Source: Tsuneonella rigui (GTDB lineage: Bacteria; Pseudomonadota; Alphaproteobacteria; Sphingomonadales; Sphingomonadaceae). Taken from it: a stretch of DNA of 64,000 nt. The notes beneath the pieces are model-generated. The model did not search any database and was not told the DNA's origin. It worked only from the letters and a program-made list of their open reading frames with translations. Shown in pieces: positions 54,267-63,016 of the stretch. The position numbers and the translations under genes are program-made. Each line of letters opens with the position of its first letter. Position 1 is the first letter of the stretch. The stretch covers positions 26,247-90,246 of the forward strand of contig NZ_RSEL01000003.1 of assembly GCF_003958625.1 (NCBI RefSeq). Direction: 5' to 3'.

Positions 54267-54653
54267 ATGCCCAACACCTACCTCTCCTCGATTCGCGGCA
54301 CGATCGACCGTGCCGGCATTACGCTGTCGGCGCTGTGCGCGGTGCATTGCCTGGCGACGCTGGCGCTCGTCTCGGCGCTGGGGATCGGCGGGCAGTTCCT
54401 TGCCAATCCGCTGATTCACGAAGTCGGGCTGGCGGTGGCGATGATCGTCGCTGCGGTCGCGATCGGCCTCGGCGCGCTGCGCCACCGCCGCGCGGCGCCG
54501 TTCGTCACCGCGATGACCGGCCTGTCCTTCATGGGCGGCGCGCTCGCCGTGCCGCACGGGTACGAAGAAGCGGTGCTGACGATCATCGGCGTCGGCCTCG
54601 TCTCGCTCGGCCACATCCTCAACATGCGCGGACACACCCACGCCCGCGACTGA
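54267..54653 (+). CDS. MerC-domain membrane protein
   Basis: A 128-residue membrane protein with about four helices. The MerC domain metal-binding Cys pattern is seen in [19 protein letters not shown] His-rich C-terminus ([14 protein letters not shown]) may also bind metal. MerC proteins import mercury in resistance operons, but no other mer genes are present, so this chromosomal form may move another metal. Upstream in-frame ATGs run through REP sequence and are rejected. Confidence 0.82.
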   Translation: MPNTYLSSIRGTIDRAGITLSALCAVHCLATLALVSALGIGGQFLANPLIHEVGLAVAMIVAAVAIGLGALRHRRAAPFVTAMTGLSFMGGALAVPHGYEEAVLTIIGVGLVSLGHILNMRGHTHARD

Positions 54654-54693
54654 AGCCGGTTGCGCTGAGAAAGCGCGCCGCTATCTCGCCCCC

Positions 54694-55029
54694 ATGCTGA
54701 CCGTCACCGTCAACGGCGAAAGCCGCCGCACCGCCGCCGCCACTGTCGCCGACCTCGTGCGCGAGCTGGGCCTGCAACCGGAGAAGGTGGCGGTCGAGCG
54801 CAACGGTGAGATCGCGCCGCGCTCTCAGCTAGCGCAGGTCACGCTGGTGGAAGGCGACGTACTGGAGATCGTGCACTTCGTGGGTGGTGGTGATCATTCT
54901 AACCCTCTCCCCTTGAGAGAGAGGGAGGAGGCCCGAAGGGCCGGGGGGAGAGGGGGTCGGCGGCGCGAGCCGCCGCTGCGCGCCGGACCCCTCTCCCAAC
55001 CCTCTCCCTCAAGGGGAGAGGGCTTATGA
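54694..55029 (+). CDS. thiS: Sulfur carrier protein ThiS with a repeat-derived C-terminal extension
   Basis: A 111-residue frame. Residues 1-66 are a normal ThiS ubiquitin-like fold ([18 protein letters not shown] ... [13 protein letters not shown]), carrying sulfur for the thiazole ring of thiamine. ThiS normally ends at the Gly-Gly, which must be a free C-terminus to be adenylylated and thiocarboxylated. Here 45 more residues follow ([12 protein letters not shown] and an Arg-rich tail), almost all encoded by a palindromic repeat at 54901-55024. The last codon overlaps the thiG start. Function requires trimming, or the protein is impaired. Confidence 0.88.
   Translation: MLTVTVNGESRRTAAATVADLVRELGLQPEKVAVERNGEIAPRSQLAQVTLVEGDVLEIVHFVGGGDHSNPLPLREREEARRAGGRGGRRREPPLRAGPLSQPSPSRGEGL
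54901..55024. repeat. Palindromic intergenic-type repeat inserted in thiS
   Basis: Outer arms AACCCTCTCCCCTTGAG (54901-54917) and CTCAAGGGGAGAGGGCT (55008-55024) match at 16 of 17 positions. Inside are nested arms GGGAGAGGGGGTC/GGACCCCTCTCCC, and hairpins GGCCC-GAA-GGGCC (54930-54942) and GGCGGC-GCGA-GCCGCC (54959-54974). It is a typical high-copy alphaproteobacterial intergenic element, here translated. Confidence 0.88.
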
Positions 55030-55817
55030 GCGAGACGATGATTCACGACACCGACACCTGGACCGTCGCCGGCCGCACCTTCACCTCGCGGCTGATCGTC
55101 GGCACCGGCAAGTACAAGGACTTCGCCCAGAACGCCGCCGCGCTGGAAGCGAGCGGGGCGGAGATCGTCACCGTCGCCGTGCGGCGGGTCAACGTCAGCG
55201 ATCCGGGCGCGCCGATGCTGACGGACTTCATCGACCCGAAGAAGGTCACCTATCTCCCCAACACCGCCGGCTGCTTTACCGCCGACGAGGCGATCCGCAC
55301 TCTGCGCCTGGCGCGCGAGGCGGGCGGCTGGGACCTCATCAAGCTGGAGGTGCTGGGCGAGGCGCGCACGCTCTATCCCGATATGCGCGAGACGCTGAAA
55401 GCGACCGAAGTGCTGGCGGCCGAGGGCTTCCACCCGATGGTCTATTGCACCGACGATCCGATCGCGGCGAAGCAGCTCGAAGAAGCGGGCGCGGTCGCGG
55501 TCATGCCACTGGGCGCACCGATCGGTTCGGGGCTCGGCATCCAGAACCGGGTGACGATCCGCCTGATCGTCGAAGGCGCCAAGGTGCCGGTGCTGGTCGA
55601 CGCCGGGGTCGGCACCGCGAGCGACGCGGCGGTGGCGATGGAGCTGGGCTGCGACGGCGTGCTGATGAACACCGCCATCGCCGAGGCGAAGGACCCGGTC
55701 CGCATGGCCCGCGCGATGCGGCTGGCGGTCGAGGCGGGGCGGGAGGCCTACGTCGCCGGGCGCATGGCCACGCGCAAGTACGCCGATCCGTCCAGTCCAC
55801 TGGCGGGGCTAATCTGA
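55026..55817 (+). CDS. thiG: Thiazole synthase
   Basis: A 263-residue TIM-barrel enzyme forming the thiazole phosphate of thiamine from DXP, ThiS-thiocarboxylate and dehydroglycine. Lys in [16 protein letters not shown] forms the Schiff base. [19 protein letters not shown] and [19 protein letters not shown] are family motifs. Overlaps the extended thiS end by ATGA. No thiO or thiF is adjacent. Confidence 0.96.
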   Translation: MSETMIHDTDTWTVAGRTFTSRLIVGTGKYKDFAQNAAALEASGAEIVTVAVRRVNVSDPGAPMLTDFIDPKKVTYLPNTAGCFTADEAIRTLRLAREAGGWDLIKLEVLGEARTLYPDMRETLKATEVLAAEGFHPMVYCTDDPIAAKQLEEAGAVAVMPLGAPIGSGLGIQNRVTIRLIVEGAKVPVLVDAGVGTASDAAVAMELGCDGVLMNTAIAEAKDPVRMARAMRLAVEAGREAYVAGRMATRKYADPSSPLAGLI

Positions 55818-55835
55818 CCGCTTCGGCGCGGCTCG

Positions 55836-56489
55836 CTATTGCAGCTGGGCGCCGACCAGCATCGCCGCCATCCGCGCCGCGCTGTCCGCCGGCAGGTCGC
55901 TGACCGCCTCGTGCATGACGGCCGCGCCGCCGCACAGTTGCGCGTCGCTGGCCGTCCGGCGCAGCTCGCGGTCGGACAGGAAGTCCTTGACCGGAATTCC
56001 CGGTTCCCTGCGCGCGACATGCGCCAGCCAGTCGGTGACGTCTTCCAGGGCCGCCTTCTGGGGGGCCGCGCGGCCGCGGCCAGCGGCAGCCGCCTCGATC
56101 AGGGCTGCGCCGTAGTCGTCAAGGCCGGGTGGGGGAGCGCCGTCCAGCGCCTCGGGGCTGAAGAACCCCCGATCACCCACCACCGCGCAAAAGGCCATGT
56201 CTTGCCGGCCGAGGGCGCGCAGCATCCGCCCGGCATCGGCCTCGACTGCGATCAGGCGCGGGCCGGGCGCTGCGACGATGTCGGCGCGGTAGTCCTCGAG
56301 GAAACGGTCCATGGTCTCGCTCACGACCTGCCGTGCGTTCGCGGGCGTCTCGCCGGCCAGCTTGCCGGCCAGTTCGGCGTGGCGTTCGGGGAAATTCCGC
56401 TGCAGCGCCTCGGTAATGCGCGGCATGTCCTGACCCTGCGCCGCGGTCGCCGCGCCGAACAGGAAGGCGGCCGCCATCAGAGCTCGCAT
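55836..56489 (-). CDS. Exported protein of unknown function
   Basis: A 217-residue protein with a signal peptide (1-19, ending AQGQ). The mature part is alpha-helical, with two Cys (FCAVVGD, DAQLCGG). No family is recognised with confidence. Monocistronic, convergent with thiG. Confidence 0.65.
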   Translation of the reverse strand: MRALMAAAFLFGAATAAQGQDMPRITEALQRNFPERHAELAGKLAGETPANARQVVSETMDRFLEDYRADIVAAPGPRLIAVEADAGRMLRALGRQDMAFCAVVGDRGFFSPEALDGAPPPGLDDYGAALIEAAAAGRGRAAPQKAALEDVTDWLAHVARREPGIPVKDFLSDRELRRTASDAQLCGGAAVMHEAVSDLPADSAARMAAMLVGAQLQ

Positions 56490-56586
56490 CGATTGATCCC
56501 CCGTGAAACCCAAGGGCGGAGAATAGATCGCCGCTGAAACGAAGCAAGTATCCCGGCGGGCCGCACCCGCGTGTGCCCTGGATGAG

Positions 56587-57042
56587 CTAGCTTATCGGCA
56601 CCTTGGCCGGCGCATCGACGTCGGGATCGTGGCATGCCTCGAGCAGCTCTTCGACAGTTTCCGCAGGCTGGTCGGCATCGCCCTTGCTCACCTGCAGCAC
56701 CTCGCGTTCGAGCGCCGACTTGATCTTGGCGATCTCCTCGTCGGTCAGGTGCTCGATGCCGACAAAACCCGTCCGAGCGTCGGCGACCGAGCGGAGGATC
56801 TCGTCGAGCTTGGCCTGGATCGCCGCCCCGTCGCGGTTCTGGCTGTTCTGGATCAGGAACACCGCGAGGAAAGTGAGCACGGTGGTGCCGGTATTGATTA
56901 CCAGCTGCCAGGTGTCGCTGTAGTTGAACAGCGGGCCGGTGCCGGCCCACACCAGGCACGCGAGCACCGACAGCAGGAACGCCATCGGGTGTCCCATGAG
57001 GTACGCGCTGCGCGAGGCAATTCCGGCAAAGAAACGCTGCAT
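56587..57042 (-). CDS. Low-affinity iron permease family protein
   Basis: A 151-residue membrane protein with two helices (about 17-36 and 48-66) and a cytosolic helical tail. FLLSVLACLVWAGTGPLF and INTGTTVLTFLAVFLIQNSQ are the signature of the Iron_permease family. The bacterial members have unproven transport activity. Confidence 0.85.
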   Translation of the reverse strand: MQRFFAGIASRSAYLMGHPMAFLLSVLACLVWAGTGPLFNYSDTWQLVINTGTTVLTFLAVFLIQNSQNRDGAAIQAKLDEILRSVADARTGFVGIEHLTDEEIAKIKSALEREVLQVSKGDADQPAETVEELLEACHDPDVDAPAKVPIS

Positions 57043-57167
57043 GGCGAGCTACTCCGTTGGTCGAGCCGAGGGCGGCTCGATCGTCCCACCACGAACCTGA
57101 TGTGGTTTAATGCGTGAGTGCGCGTTTGGGTCCGATGCCGTCGTGGCGGCGAAGCTGGCGGACGTGG

Positions 57168-57186
57168 CTAACGCGAAATTAACCAT
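57168..57186 (+). promoter_or_regulatory. CtrA-like box upstream of the gene at 57226
   Basis: CTAA, 7 bases, TTAACCAT. One mismatch to TTAA-N7-TTAACCAT. Lies 40 bases before the ATG, in the 183-base divergent spacer with the iron permease gene. Confidence 0.4.
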
Positions 57187-57225
57187 CTTGGGCGAACCTC
57201 CCACTATCAGAGGGGGAAAGCCGAG

Positions 57226-57753
57226 ATGGCTGTCACGAATGCCGCATCGCTGACGATCTGCGAAATGCGCGAGTTCGCCGGGTTCACCGCCAGCGAGCAG
57301 CGCTACATCCGCCGAAGCCTCGATATCGGGCTCGGCCGGCAGGACGCGTTCAAACTGTGGGCGCGCTCGCCCGACGAAAGCGCGGCGATCCGCAGCCAGT
57401 ACGTCGCCTACCAGGACCTGAAGCTGCTGCGCGCGAGCATCCCGAGCGAAACCGCGTTCGAGGCGGTCGAGACCTTCATCGGCAAGCTCACCCGCGTCGC
57501 CGCGTTCGATCTGGCGCAAGAGCGGATCGAGTGCTTCTCCGCCTTCCGGTTCCTCTACGAACGCCTGATCGGCGCCGACGCGCGCCCCTGGCTGCCGAGC
57601 GCCTTCTGCGCCGCGAGCGCCCTCCCGCAAATCCGCCCGAGCCGGCGCAAGGTGCTGCTGCAATCGCTGAGCGAGGCGGCGGCGACCGCGCCGGGGTGGT
57701 CGGACCGGGCGCCGAGCTTCTATCCGGAATACATCGAGCGCGAGGCGGCATAA
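57226..57753 (+). CDS. Uncharacterised helical protein
   Basis: A 175-residue soluble protein, mostly helical by composition (SLTICEMREFAGFTASEQRY, FDLAQERIECFSAFRFLYER). No known family or motif is recognised. GC content and codon use match the core genome, and a strong AGGGGGAAAG ribosome-binding site precedes the ATG. It has a CtrA-like box upstream. Confidence 0.7.
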   Translation: MAVTNAASLTICEMREFAGFTASEQRYIRRSLDIGLGRQDAFKLWARSPDESAAIRSQYVAYQDLKLLRASIPSETAFEAVETFIGKLTRVAAFDLAQERIECFSAFRFLYERLIGADARPWLPSAFCAASALPQIRPSRRKVLLQSLSEAAATAPGWSDRAPSFYPEYIEREAA

Positions 57754-57764
57754 GCCCGTCAGTC

Positions 57765-58229
57765 ATGGCCAGTTCTAATGAGGCTATTGCTGCCGTGAAC
57801 CATTGGCGAGGTCAGTGCCTTGACAACTTTGCTCGAGCTGAGAAAGCCATCATCGCTGCCCTGACCGAAGCCCAAATGGCCCGAGCCCCTCACCCACCAA
57901 AGCTTCACGAGGCATCACGCAATCGTACGCGCGATCTTGCTTCAGCTCTTCGATCGAATTGGCCAGCCTCAACGTCTGCGCAGAAAGCCGCTAGGCTACT
58001 TGATGATTGGGGACTGCGCGAACGGCAGAGAAATCAGCTGGTGCACGGGTGTTTCAATGTGCGATCGCTGCCTACCGGTTGGTCACTGATCAACGAAGCG
58101 ACAGAAATTAAAAAGGGTGTCGCTGTGACCACCGAGACACCAATTACGCAGGGTGAAGCCGCGGCCTTCCTTCAAGCCATCATAGCGGAACGGAAAGAGC
58201 TTGAGTCGAGCTTGAAAGCCGCTCGCTGA
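57765..58229 (+). CDS. Uncharacterised protein with a HEPN-like R-x4-H motif
   Basis: A 154-residue protein, helical, with Arg89 and His94 in ERQRNQLVHGCFNV. This R-x4-6-H pattern is the catalytic motif of HEPN RNases and is also common in related non-catalytic proteins. The gene is AT-richer than its neighbours and starts 11 bases after the previous stop, so it looks like an acquired accessory gene. It could be a toxin or defence nuclease, but no antitoxin or nucleotidyltransferase partner is seen beside it. Confidence 0.65.
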   Translation: MASSNEAIAAVNHWRGQCLDNFARAEKAIIAALTEAQMARAPHPPKLHEASRNRTRDLASALRSNWPASTSAQKAARLLDDWGLRERQRNQLVHGCFNVRSLPTGWSLINEATEIKKGVAVTTETPITQGEAAAFLQAIIAERKELESSLKAAR

Positions 58230-58236
58230 GCCTTTT

Positions 58237-60048
58237 CTAACCCTTATACAGCCCGTCCATCCGCGCCCCGTAGCGCTCGCGGATCTTGTGGCGGCGGATC
58301 TTGAGGCTGGGGGTCATTTCCTCGTTATCGGTGGTGAACGGCTCGTCGGCGAAGGCGAACTGGCGGACCTTTTCGATCACCGACAGGTCCTTGTTCGTCC
58401 GGTCGACCGCCGCGCGGACCGCGCTGCGGAAGGCGGGGAGGTCTTGCAGCGCCTTGAAGTCGGGCTTCTCGCCGTTGGCCTTGGCCCAGTCGAGCGACCA
58501 TTCGTTGTCGGGCACGATCAGCCCGACGAGGTAAGGCCGCTTGTCGCCGCTCACCATCGCCTGCGCGATCTCGGGTTGCAGGGTCAGCATGCCCTCGACC
58601 TTCTGCGGGGCGATGTTGTCGCCCTTGTCGTTGACGATCATGTCCTTCTTGCGGTCGGTGATCACGATCCGGCCGCGATCGTCGAGGTGGCCGATGTCGC
58701 CGGTGTGCAGCCAGCCGTCCTTCAGCGCCTTGTCGGTCTCCGCCTTGTTCTGCCAGTAGCCGTGCATCACCAGTTCGCCGCGGACGAGGATTTCGCCGTC
58801 CTCGGCGATCTTGACCTCTACTCCGCGCAAGGGCGGGCCGACGGTATCCATCTTGATCCCCGCCTTGGGCCGGTTGCAGCTGATCACCGGCCCCGCCTCG
58901 GTCTGGCCGTAGCCCTGGAGCATGGTCAGCCCCATCGCCTCGAAAAAGGTGCCGACCTCGGGATTGAGCGGCGCGCCGCCCGAGACCATCGCCTTGATCC
59001 GCCCGCCGAAGCGCGCGCGGATTTTGGGGCGCAGAAGCTTCTCGATCACGAGGTCGATCGGCCGGTCGCGCAGGCGCTTCTTGGGATGTGCCGCGATCTC
59101 GAGCGCGCGGGTCATCAGGTAGTTGGGGACCTTCCCCTGTTTCTCGATCAGCTTCATGATCCGCGCGCGCAGCACCTCGAACAGGCGCGGGACCACGACC
59201 ATGATCGTCGGCTTGGTCTCCTCGATATTGCTGGCGAGCTTTTCGAGCCCTTCCGAATAGAAGATCTCCGCCCCCACCGCGATCGGCAGGTACTGGCCGC
59301 CGGTGTGCTCGTAGGCGTGGCTGAGCGGCAGGAACGAGAGGAACCGCTCGTCCTCGTCGAGCCCGAAGTCCTGCTCGAGCACCTCGGCGGCGCCGGCGAC
59401 GTTGCACAGGATCGCGCCGTGGTGCTGCAGCACCCCGCGCGGCGCCCCGCCGGTGCCACTGGTGTAGATGATGCACGCGGTATCGCCGCGCCCGATCCCG
59501 GCGATCCGCGCCTCGACCGCGCGGCGGGCCTCGACCGCATCGCCTTCGAGCAGGCTCGCCCACAGATGACAGGCGATCTGCCCGCCCTGGTTCTGGCGGA
59601 TGCCGTCGATGGGAATGACCACTTCGGCGAGGCCGGTGCGCATCATCGCCGGGATCAGCGGGATCGACAGCTTCTCGGTCGAGACGATCACCGCGCGCGC
59701 GCCGGAATTATCGAGAATGTGCTGGTGATCGCGTTCGGTGTTGGTGACGTAGGCCGGCACCGTCACGCAGCCCGCCGCCATGATCGCGAGGTCGGCCACG
59801 CACCACTCGGGCCGGTTCTCGGACACGAGCGCGACGCGGTCGCCGTCGTGCAGCCCCAGCCGGCGCAGGCTCTCGGCGAGCAGGCAGACCTGCCGCGCGA
59901 CCTCGCCCCAGGTTTGCGTGGTCCACTTGCCTCCGAGCTTCGCGCCAAGGAACGGCTTGTCCCGCCGCGCGTCGGCGCGCTTCAGGAACAGCTCGACGAG
60001 GTTGTTGGCCGAATCGATATCGCTCAGCAGCAAGGCAGTGGCTCCCAC
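58237..60048 (-). CDS. Long-chain acyl-CoA synthetase (AMP-binding)
   Basis: A 603-residue FACS-type adenylate-forming enzyme. P-loop motif CIIYTSGTGGAPRGVLQHHG, SFLPLSHAYEH and MLQGYGQTEAGPVISCN, then GWLHTGDIGHLDDRGRIVI and KDMIVNDKGDNIAPQKVEG. It activates fatty acids with ATP and CoA; membrane-associated. GTG start. Transcribed alone, 68 bases downstream of the gamma-glutamyltransferase stop. Confidence 0.92.
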   Translation of the reverse strand: MGATALLLSDIDSANNLVELFLKRADARRDKPFLGAKLGGKWTTQTWGEVARQVCLLAESLRRLGLHDGDRVALVSENRPEWCVADLAIMAAGCVTVPAYVTNTERDHQHILDNSGARAVIVSTEKLSIPLIPAMMRTGLAEVVIPIDGIRQNQGGQIACHLWASLLEGDAVEARRAVEARIAGIGRGDTACIIYTSGTGGAPRGVLQHHGAILCNVAGAAEVLEQDFGLDEDERFLSFLPLSHAYEHTGGQYLPIAVGAEIFYSEGLEKLASNIEETKPTIMVVVPRLFEVLRARIMKLIEKQGKVPNYLMTRALEIAAHPKKRLRDRPIDLVIEKLLRPKIRARFGGRIKAMVSGGAPLNPEVGTFFEAMGLTMLQGYGQTEAGPVISCNRPKAGIKMDTVGPPLRGVEVKIAEDGEILVRGELVMHGYWQNKAETDKALKDGWLHTGDIGHLDDRGRIVITDRKKDMIVNDKGDNIAPQKVEGMLTLQPEIAQAMVSGDKRPYLVGLIVPDNEWSLDWAKANGEKPDFKALQDLPAFRSAVRAAVDRTNKDLSVIEKVRQFAFADEPFTTDNEEMTPSLKIRRHKIRERYGARMDGLYKG

Positions 60049-60116
60049 GCCCGGTCTATTGCCGGATTGTTGTCGCGAGCGGCTTAGGCCGCGCCCGCCC
60101 TAGCGGCAAGCGCGGC

Positions 60117-61820
60117 TCACTCGGACTTCCAGGTGCCCTCGCTGCGAGGGTCTGCCGCGCCGACCCAGGCGCCGTTGACGCGCTTGGCTGCGTTCGCCTT
60201 GAACCCGGCGGGCCGCACTTCGACCTTGTGCCCCAACTGGCGCAAGGCAGGGGCCAACGCGGCGAGCGGGGTGTCCGCTTCGAGATATACGGTGTCGCCG
60301 GGGCTGAACATGACCGGCAGCGCCAGTGCTTCCTGCGGACCGAGATCGAAGTCGAGCATCGCGATGAGGTTCTTGGCGGTCTGCACCGGGATCGTCGCCC
60401 CTCCCGCCGCGCCGACCGCGACCAACAGGTGCCCGTCGGCGTCATACACCAGCGTCGGCGCCATCGAGCTGCGCGGCCGCTTGCCGCCCTCGACCCGGTT
60501 GGCGACCATCACCCCGTTGACGCTCGGCACGTTGCTGAAATCGGTCAGCTCGTTGTTCAAATAAAATCCGCCGTAGACGAGGCCCGAGCCGAACCCGCTT
60601 TCGATGGTCGAGGTGTAGCTCACCGCGTCGCCCCATTTGTCGAGCGCAACGAAGTGCGAGGTGCCGTGCTCCTCGGGCTCGTCCCCATCGGCCAGCGCCA
60701 ATGCGCCGGGCACCGCGCCGGCGGTGGCAGTCGGCATCGTCCGGTCGGTCGCGATCAGCGCGCCGCGCGCGGCGAGGTAGGCCGGGTCGGTCATTCCGGT
60801 GACGGGCACCTTGATGAAGTCAGCATCCGCGGCGAACTTCTCGCGGTCGGCGTAGGCGAGCCGCTGCGATTCGGCGAACACGTGCCAGAAGGTCGGCGAA
60901 CTGGGGCCCATCGCCTTGAGGTCGAAGCGTTCGAGTTGCTTCAAGATCGCATAGACCGTGGTCGCGCCCGAGGAGGGCGGGCCCATCCCGCAGATGCGCC
61001 AGGTGCGATAGGTGCCGCACACCGGGGGACGATCCTTGGCCTGGTAGCCGGCGACGTCGGCGGCGGTCATCGGCCGCGGGCGCGGGGTGTCGGCGGCGAC
61101 TTCGGCCGCCATCGCGGCGGCTTCGGGGCCGATGTAGAAGGCGTCGGCGCCCTGCGTCGCGAGCCGCTGGAGCGTGGCGGCGAGCGCGGGGTTCTTCACC
61201 TCGGTCCCGACCGGCAGGACGCTGCCGTTGGCGGCGTAGAACAGGGCGCGGCCATCGGCGTCGCGCGCACCGGTCGCGCGGCCGCTGTCGAGCGCTTCGT
61301 GGAGGCGCGGGGTGATCAGGAAGCCGTCACGCGCGAGCGCGATCGCGGGGGCGAACAGCTTGGCCCACGCGAGCTTGCCGTGCTCCTTGTGCGCCTTGGC
61401 CGCGAGCCGGAGGTTGCCGGGCACGCCCACGCTCAGCCCGCTCGCTTGCGCCTGGTCGAAGGGAAGCGGCTTGCCGTTGGCCCCGAAGAACCAGTCGCCG
61501 GTCGCGCCCGCCGGGGCGGTCTCGCGGCCGTCGATGGTCGAGACATGCCCCGCCGCATCGCCGCGCACGAAAAACCCGCCGCCGCCGATCCCCGAGCTTT
61601 GCGGCTCGACCACGGTCAGTGCGAGCATCGTCGCGATCGCCGCGTCGGTCGCGCTGCCGCCTTCGCGCAGGATGGTCATCCCGGCCTCGACCGCACGCGG
61701 ATCGGCCGCGGAGACGAGGCCGACAGGAGGCGCGAACGCCTCTTTCGGCGTCGAAGCGGGGACAGTGGCGCAAGCCGCGATCAGCGGCAGCGCGGCGAGC
61801 GGGAGGAACCGGCGCAGCAT
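60117..61820 (-). CDS. ggt: Gamma-glutamyltransferase, lipoprotein form
   Basis: A 567-residue Ntn hydrolase that cleaves glutathione and transfers the gamma-glutamyl group. Signal peptide with lipobox LIAACATV (Cys at about 17). The autoprocessing Thr nucleophile is in EEHGTSHFVALDK at about residue 380, dividing large and small subunits. SSGIGGGGFFV and TIESGFGSG are family motifs. Its ATG lies 10 bases after the pyrD stop, so both may be cotranscribed. A start 17 codons upstream inside pyrD is less likely. Confidence 0.93.
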   Translation of the reverse strand: MLRRFLPLAALPLIAACATVPASTPKEAFAPPVGLVSAADPRAVEAGMTILREGGSATDAAIATMLALTVVEPQSSGIGGGGFFVRGDAAGHVSTIDGRETAPAGATGDWFFGANGKPLPFDQAQASGLSVGVPGNLRLAAKAHKEHGKLAWAKLFAPAIALARDGFLITPRLHEALDSGRATGARDADGRALFYAANGSVLPVGTEVKNPALAATLQRLATQGADAFYIGPEAAAMAAEVAADTPRPRPMTAADVAGYQAKDRPPVCGTYRTWRICGMGPPSSGATTVYAILKQLERFDLKAMGPSSPTFWHVFAESQRLAYADREKFAADADFIKVPVTGMTDPAYLAARGALIATDRTMPTATAGAVPGALALADGDEPEEHGTSHFVALDKWGDAVSYTSTIESGFGSGLVYGGFYLNNELTDFSNVPSVNGVMVANRVEGGKRPRSSMAPTLVYDADGHLLVAVGAAGGATIPVQTAKNLIAMLDFDLGPQEALALPVMFSPGDTVYLEADTPLAALAPALRQLGHKVEVRPAGFKANAAKRVNGAWVGAADPRSEGTWKSE

Positions 61821-61830
61821 GGCGGCAGCG

Positions 61831-62880
61831 CTAGCCGGTCCCGACCGCCTCCGCAATCGAGGCGTAGCCATCGCGCCGCATCAGCCGCTCGAGCCCCCGG
61901 GTGATGCGGCGGGCGAGGCCCGGCCCTTCGTACACCAGCGCGCTGTAGAGCTGGACCAGGCTCGCGCCGGCGTGGATGCGCTCCCACGCATCCTCCGCGC
62001 TGGCGATGCCGCCGACCCCAATCAACGGCAGTTCGGCTCCGGCGATGGCGCGGAACCGCTTCAGTTGCGCCAGTGCGAGTGCCTTGAGCGGTGCGCCCGA
62101 CAGGCCGCCGGTTTCCTCCGCATGGCGCGAGCCGAGCGCGGGACGGCTGACGGTGGTGTTGGCGACGATCAGCCCGGCAATGCCGTGATCGAGCGCCGCG
62201 CGCACGATACGCTCGTGGTCGCCGTCTGCGAGATCGGGAGCGACTTTCAGGAACACCGGCGGATCCCCCGCCTGCCGCGCACCCGCTATCGCCGACAGCA
62301 GCGCGGCGAGCTCGCCCTCGCTCTGCAGGTCGCGCAGGCCTGGCGTGTTGGGCGAGCTGATGTTGACCGTCAGGTAATCCGCGACCGGGGTGAACGCGCG
62401 AATGCCGGCGAGGTAATCGGCGATCCGATCAGGCGAATCCTTGTTCGCGCCGACATTGACCCCGACCACGCCTGTCCTGAGCTTCGTCGAAGGGTCGCGC
62501 CGCTTGCGCGCCGACAGCCGCGCCAGCGCCGGTTCGGCGCCGCCGTTGTTGAATCCCATCCGGTTGATCACCGCGCGGTCCTGCTCGAGCCGGAACAACC
62601 GCGGACGCGGATTGCCGGGCTGGGCGCGCGGGGTTATCGAGCCGACCTCAGCAAACCCGAATCCCAGGCCGAGCACGGCGTCGGGCACCTCGGCGTTCTT
62701 GTCGAATCCCGCCGCGAGGCCGACCGGGTTGGGAAATGCGATACCCGCCACCGTCGTTGCCAGCGGACCCGGTTTGGCCGGCGGCAGCGACGGAGCGATT
62801 CGCAGCGCCGCAATCGTCAGCCGGTGCGCGGCTTCGGGCTCGAGCGCGAACAGCGCGGGCGCGGCGAGACGGTAAAGCAT
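61831..62880 (-). CDS. pyrD: Dihydroorotate dehydrogenase (quinone), with REP-derived insertion
   Basis: A 349-residue class 2 DHODH of pyrimidine biosynthesis, membrane-associated through its N-terminal helices. [34 protein letters not shown] with the catalytic Ser, and [14 protein letters not shown] are family motifs. About ten residues around DPSTKLRTG (encoded at 62471-62494) are not part of the family and come from a REP element that keeps the frame. Neighbouring FMN-binding motif NVGANKD is intact. Confidence 0.94.
   Translation of the reverse strand: MLYRLAAPALFALEPEAAHRLTIAALRIAPSLPPAKPGPLATTVAGIAFPNPVGLAAGFDKNAEVPDAVLGLGFGFAEVGSITPRAQPGNPRPRLFRLEQDRAVINRMGFNNGGAEPALARLSARKRRDPSTKLRTGVVGVNVGANKDSPDRIADYLAGIRAFTPVADYLTVNISSPNTPGLRDLQSEGELAALLSAIAGARQAGDPPVFLKVAPDLADGDHERIVRAALDHGIAGLIVANTTVSRPALGSRHAEETGGLSGAPLKALALAQLKRFRAIAGAELPLIGVGGIASAEDAWERIHAGASLVQLYSALVYEGPGLARRITRGLERLMRRDGYASIAEAVGTG
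62471..62494. repeat. REP-like sequence inside pyrD
   Basis: CCTGTCCTGAGCTTCGTCGAAGGG belongs to the CCTGAGC-TTGTCGAAG repeat family. Read in pyrD it encodes part of [10 protein letters not shown]. Confidence 0.75.
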
Positions 62881-62980
62881 AAGCGGGCCGCGCTATGCCG
62901 CGCGCGCCTCGGACTGTCGAGCAAGCGAGTCGTCGCGCTTTGCATTCGTTGCGCGAGCGTGGTTAATCCATGTCACTGAA

Positions 62981-63010
62981 TTGTCACGGTGGCTGTCGCT
63001 TTCATACAAT
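62981..63010 (+). promoter_or_regulatory. Sigma-70-type promoter
   Basis: TTGTCA (62981-62986), 18-base spacer, TACAAT (63005-63010). Predicted start near 63017. It faces the terminator at 63092-63129. Confidence 0.55.
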
Positions 63011-63016
63011 GCGCAA

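Noticed and set aside
58288..60087. Long open frame on the plus strand opposite the acyl-CoA synthetase gene
   Set aside because: High GC leaves antisense frames open; the product has no recognisable motif, while the minus-strand gene is a clear family member. The same holds opposite ggt, mnmG and rho.
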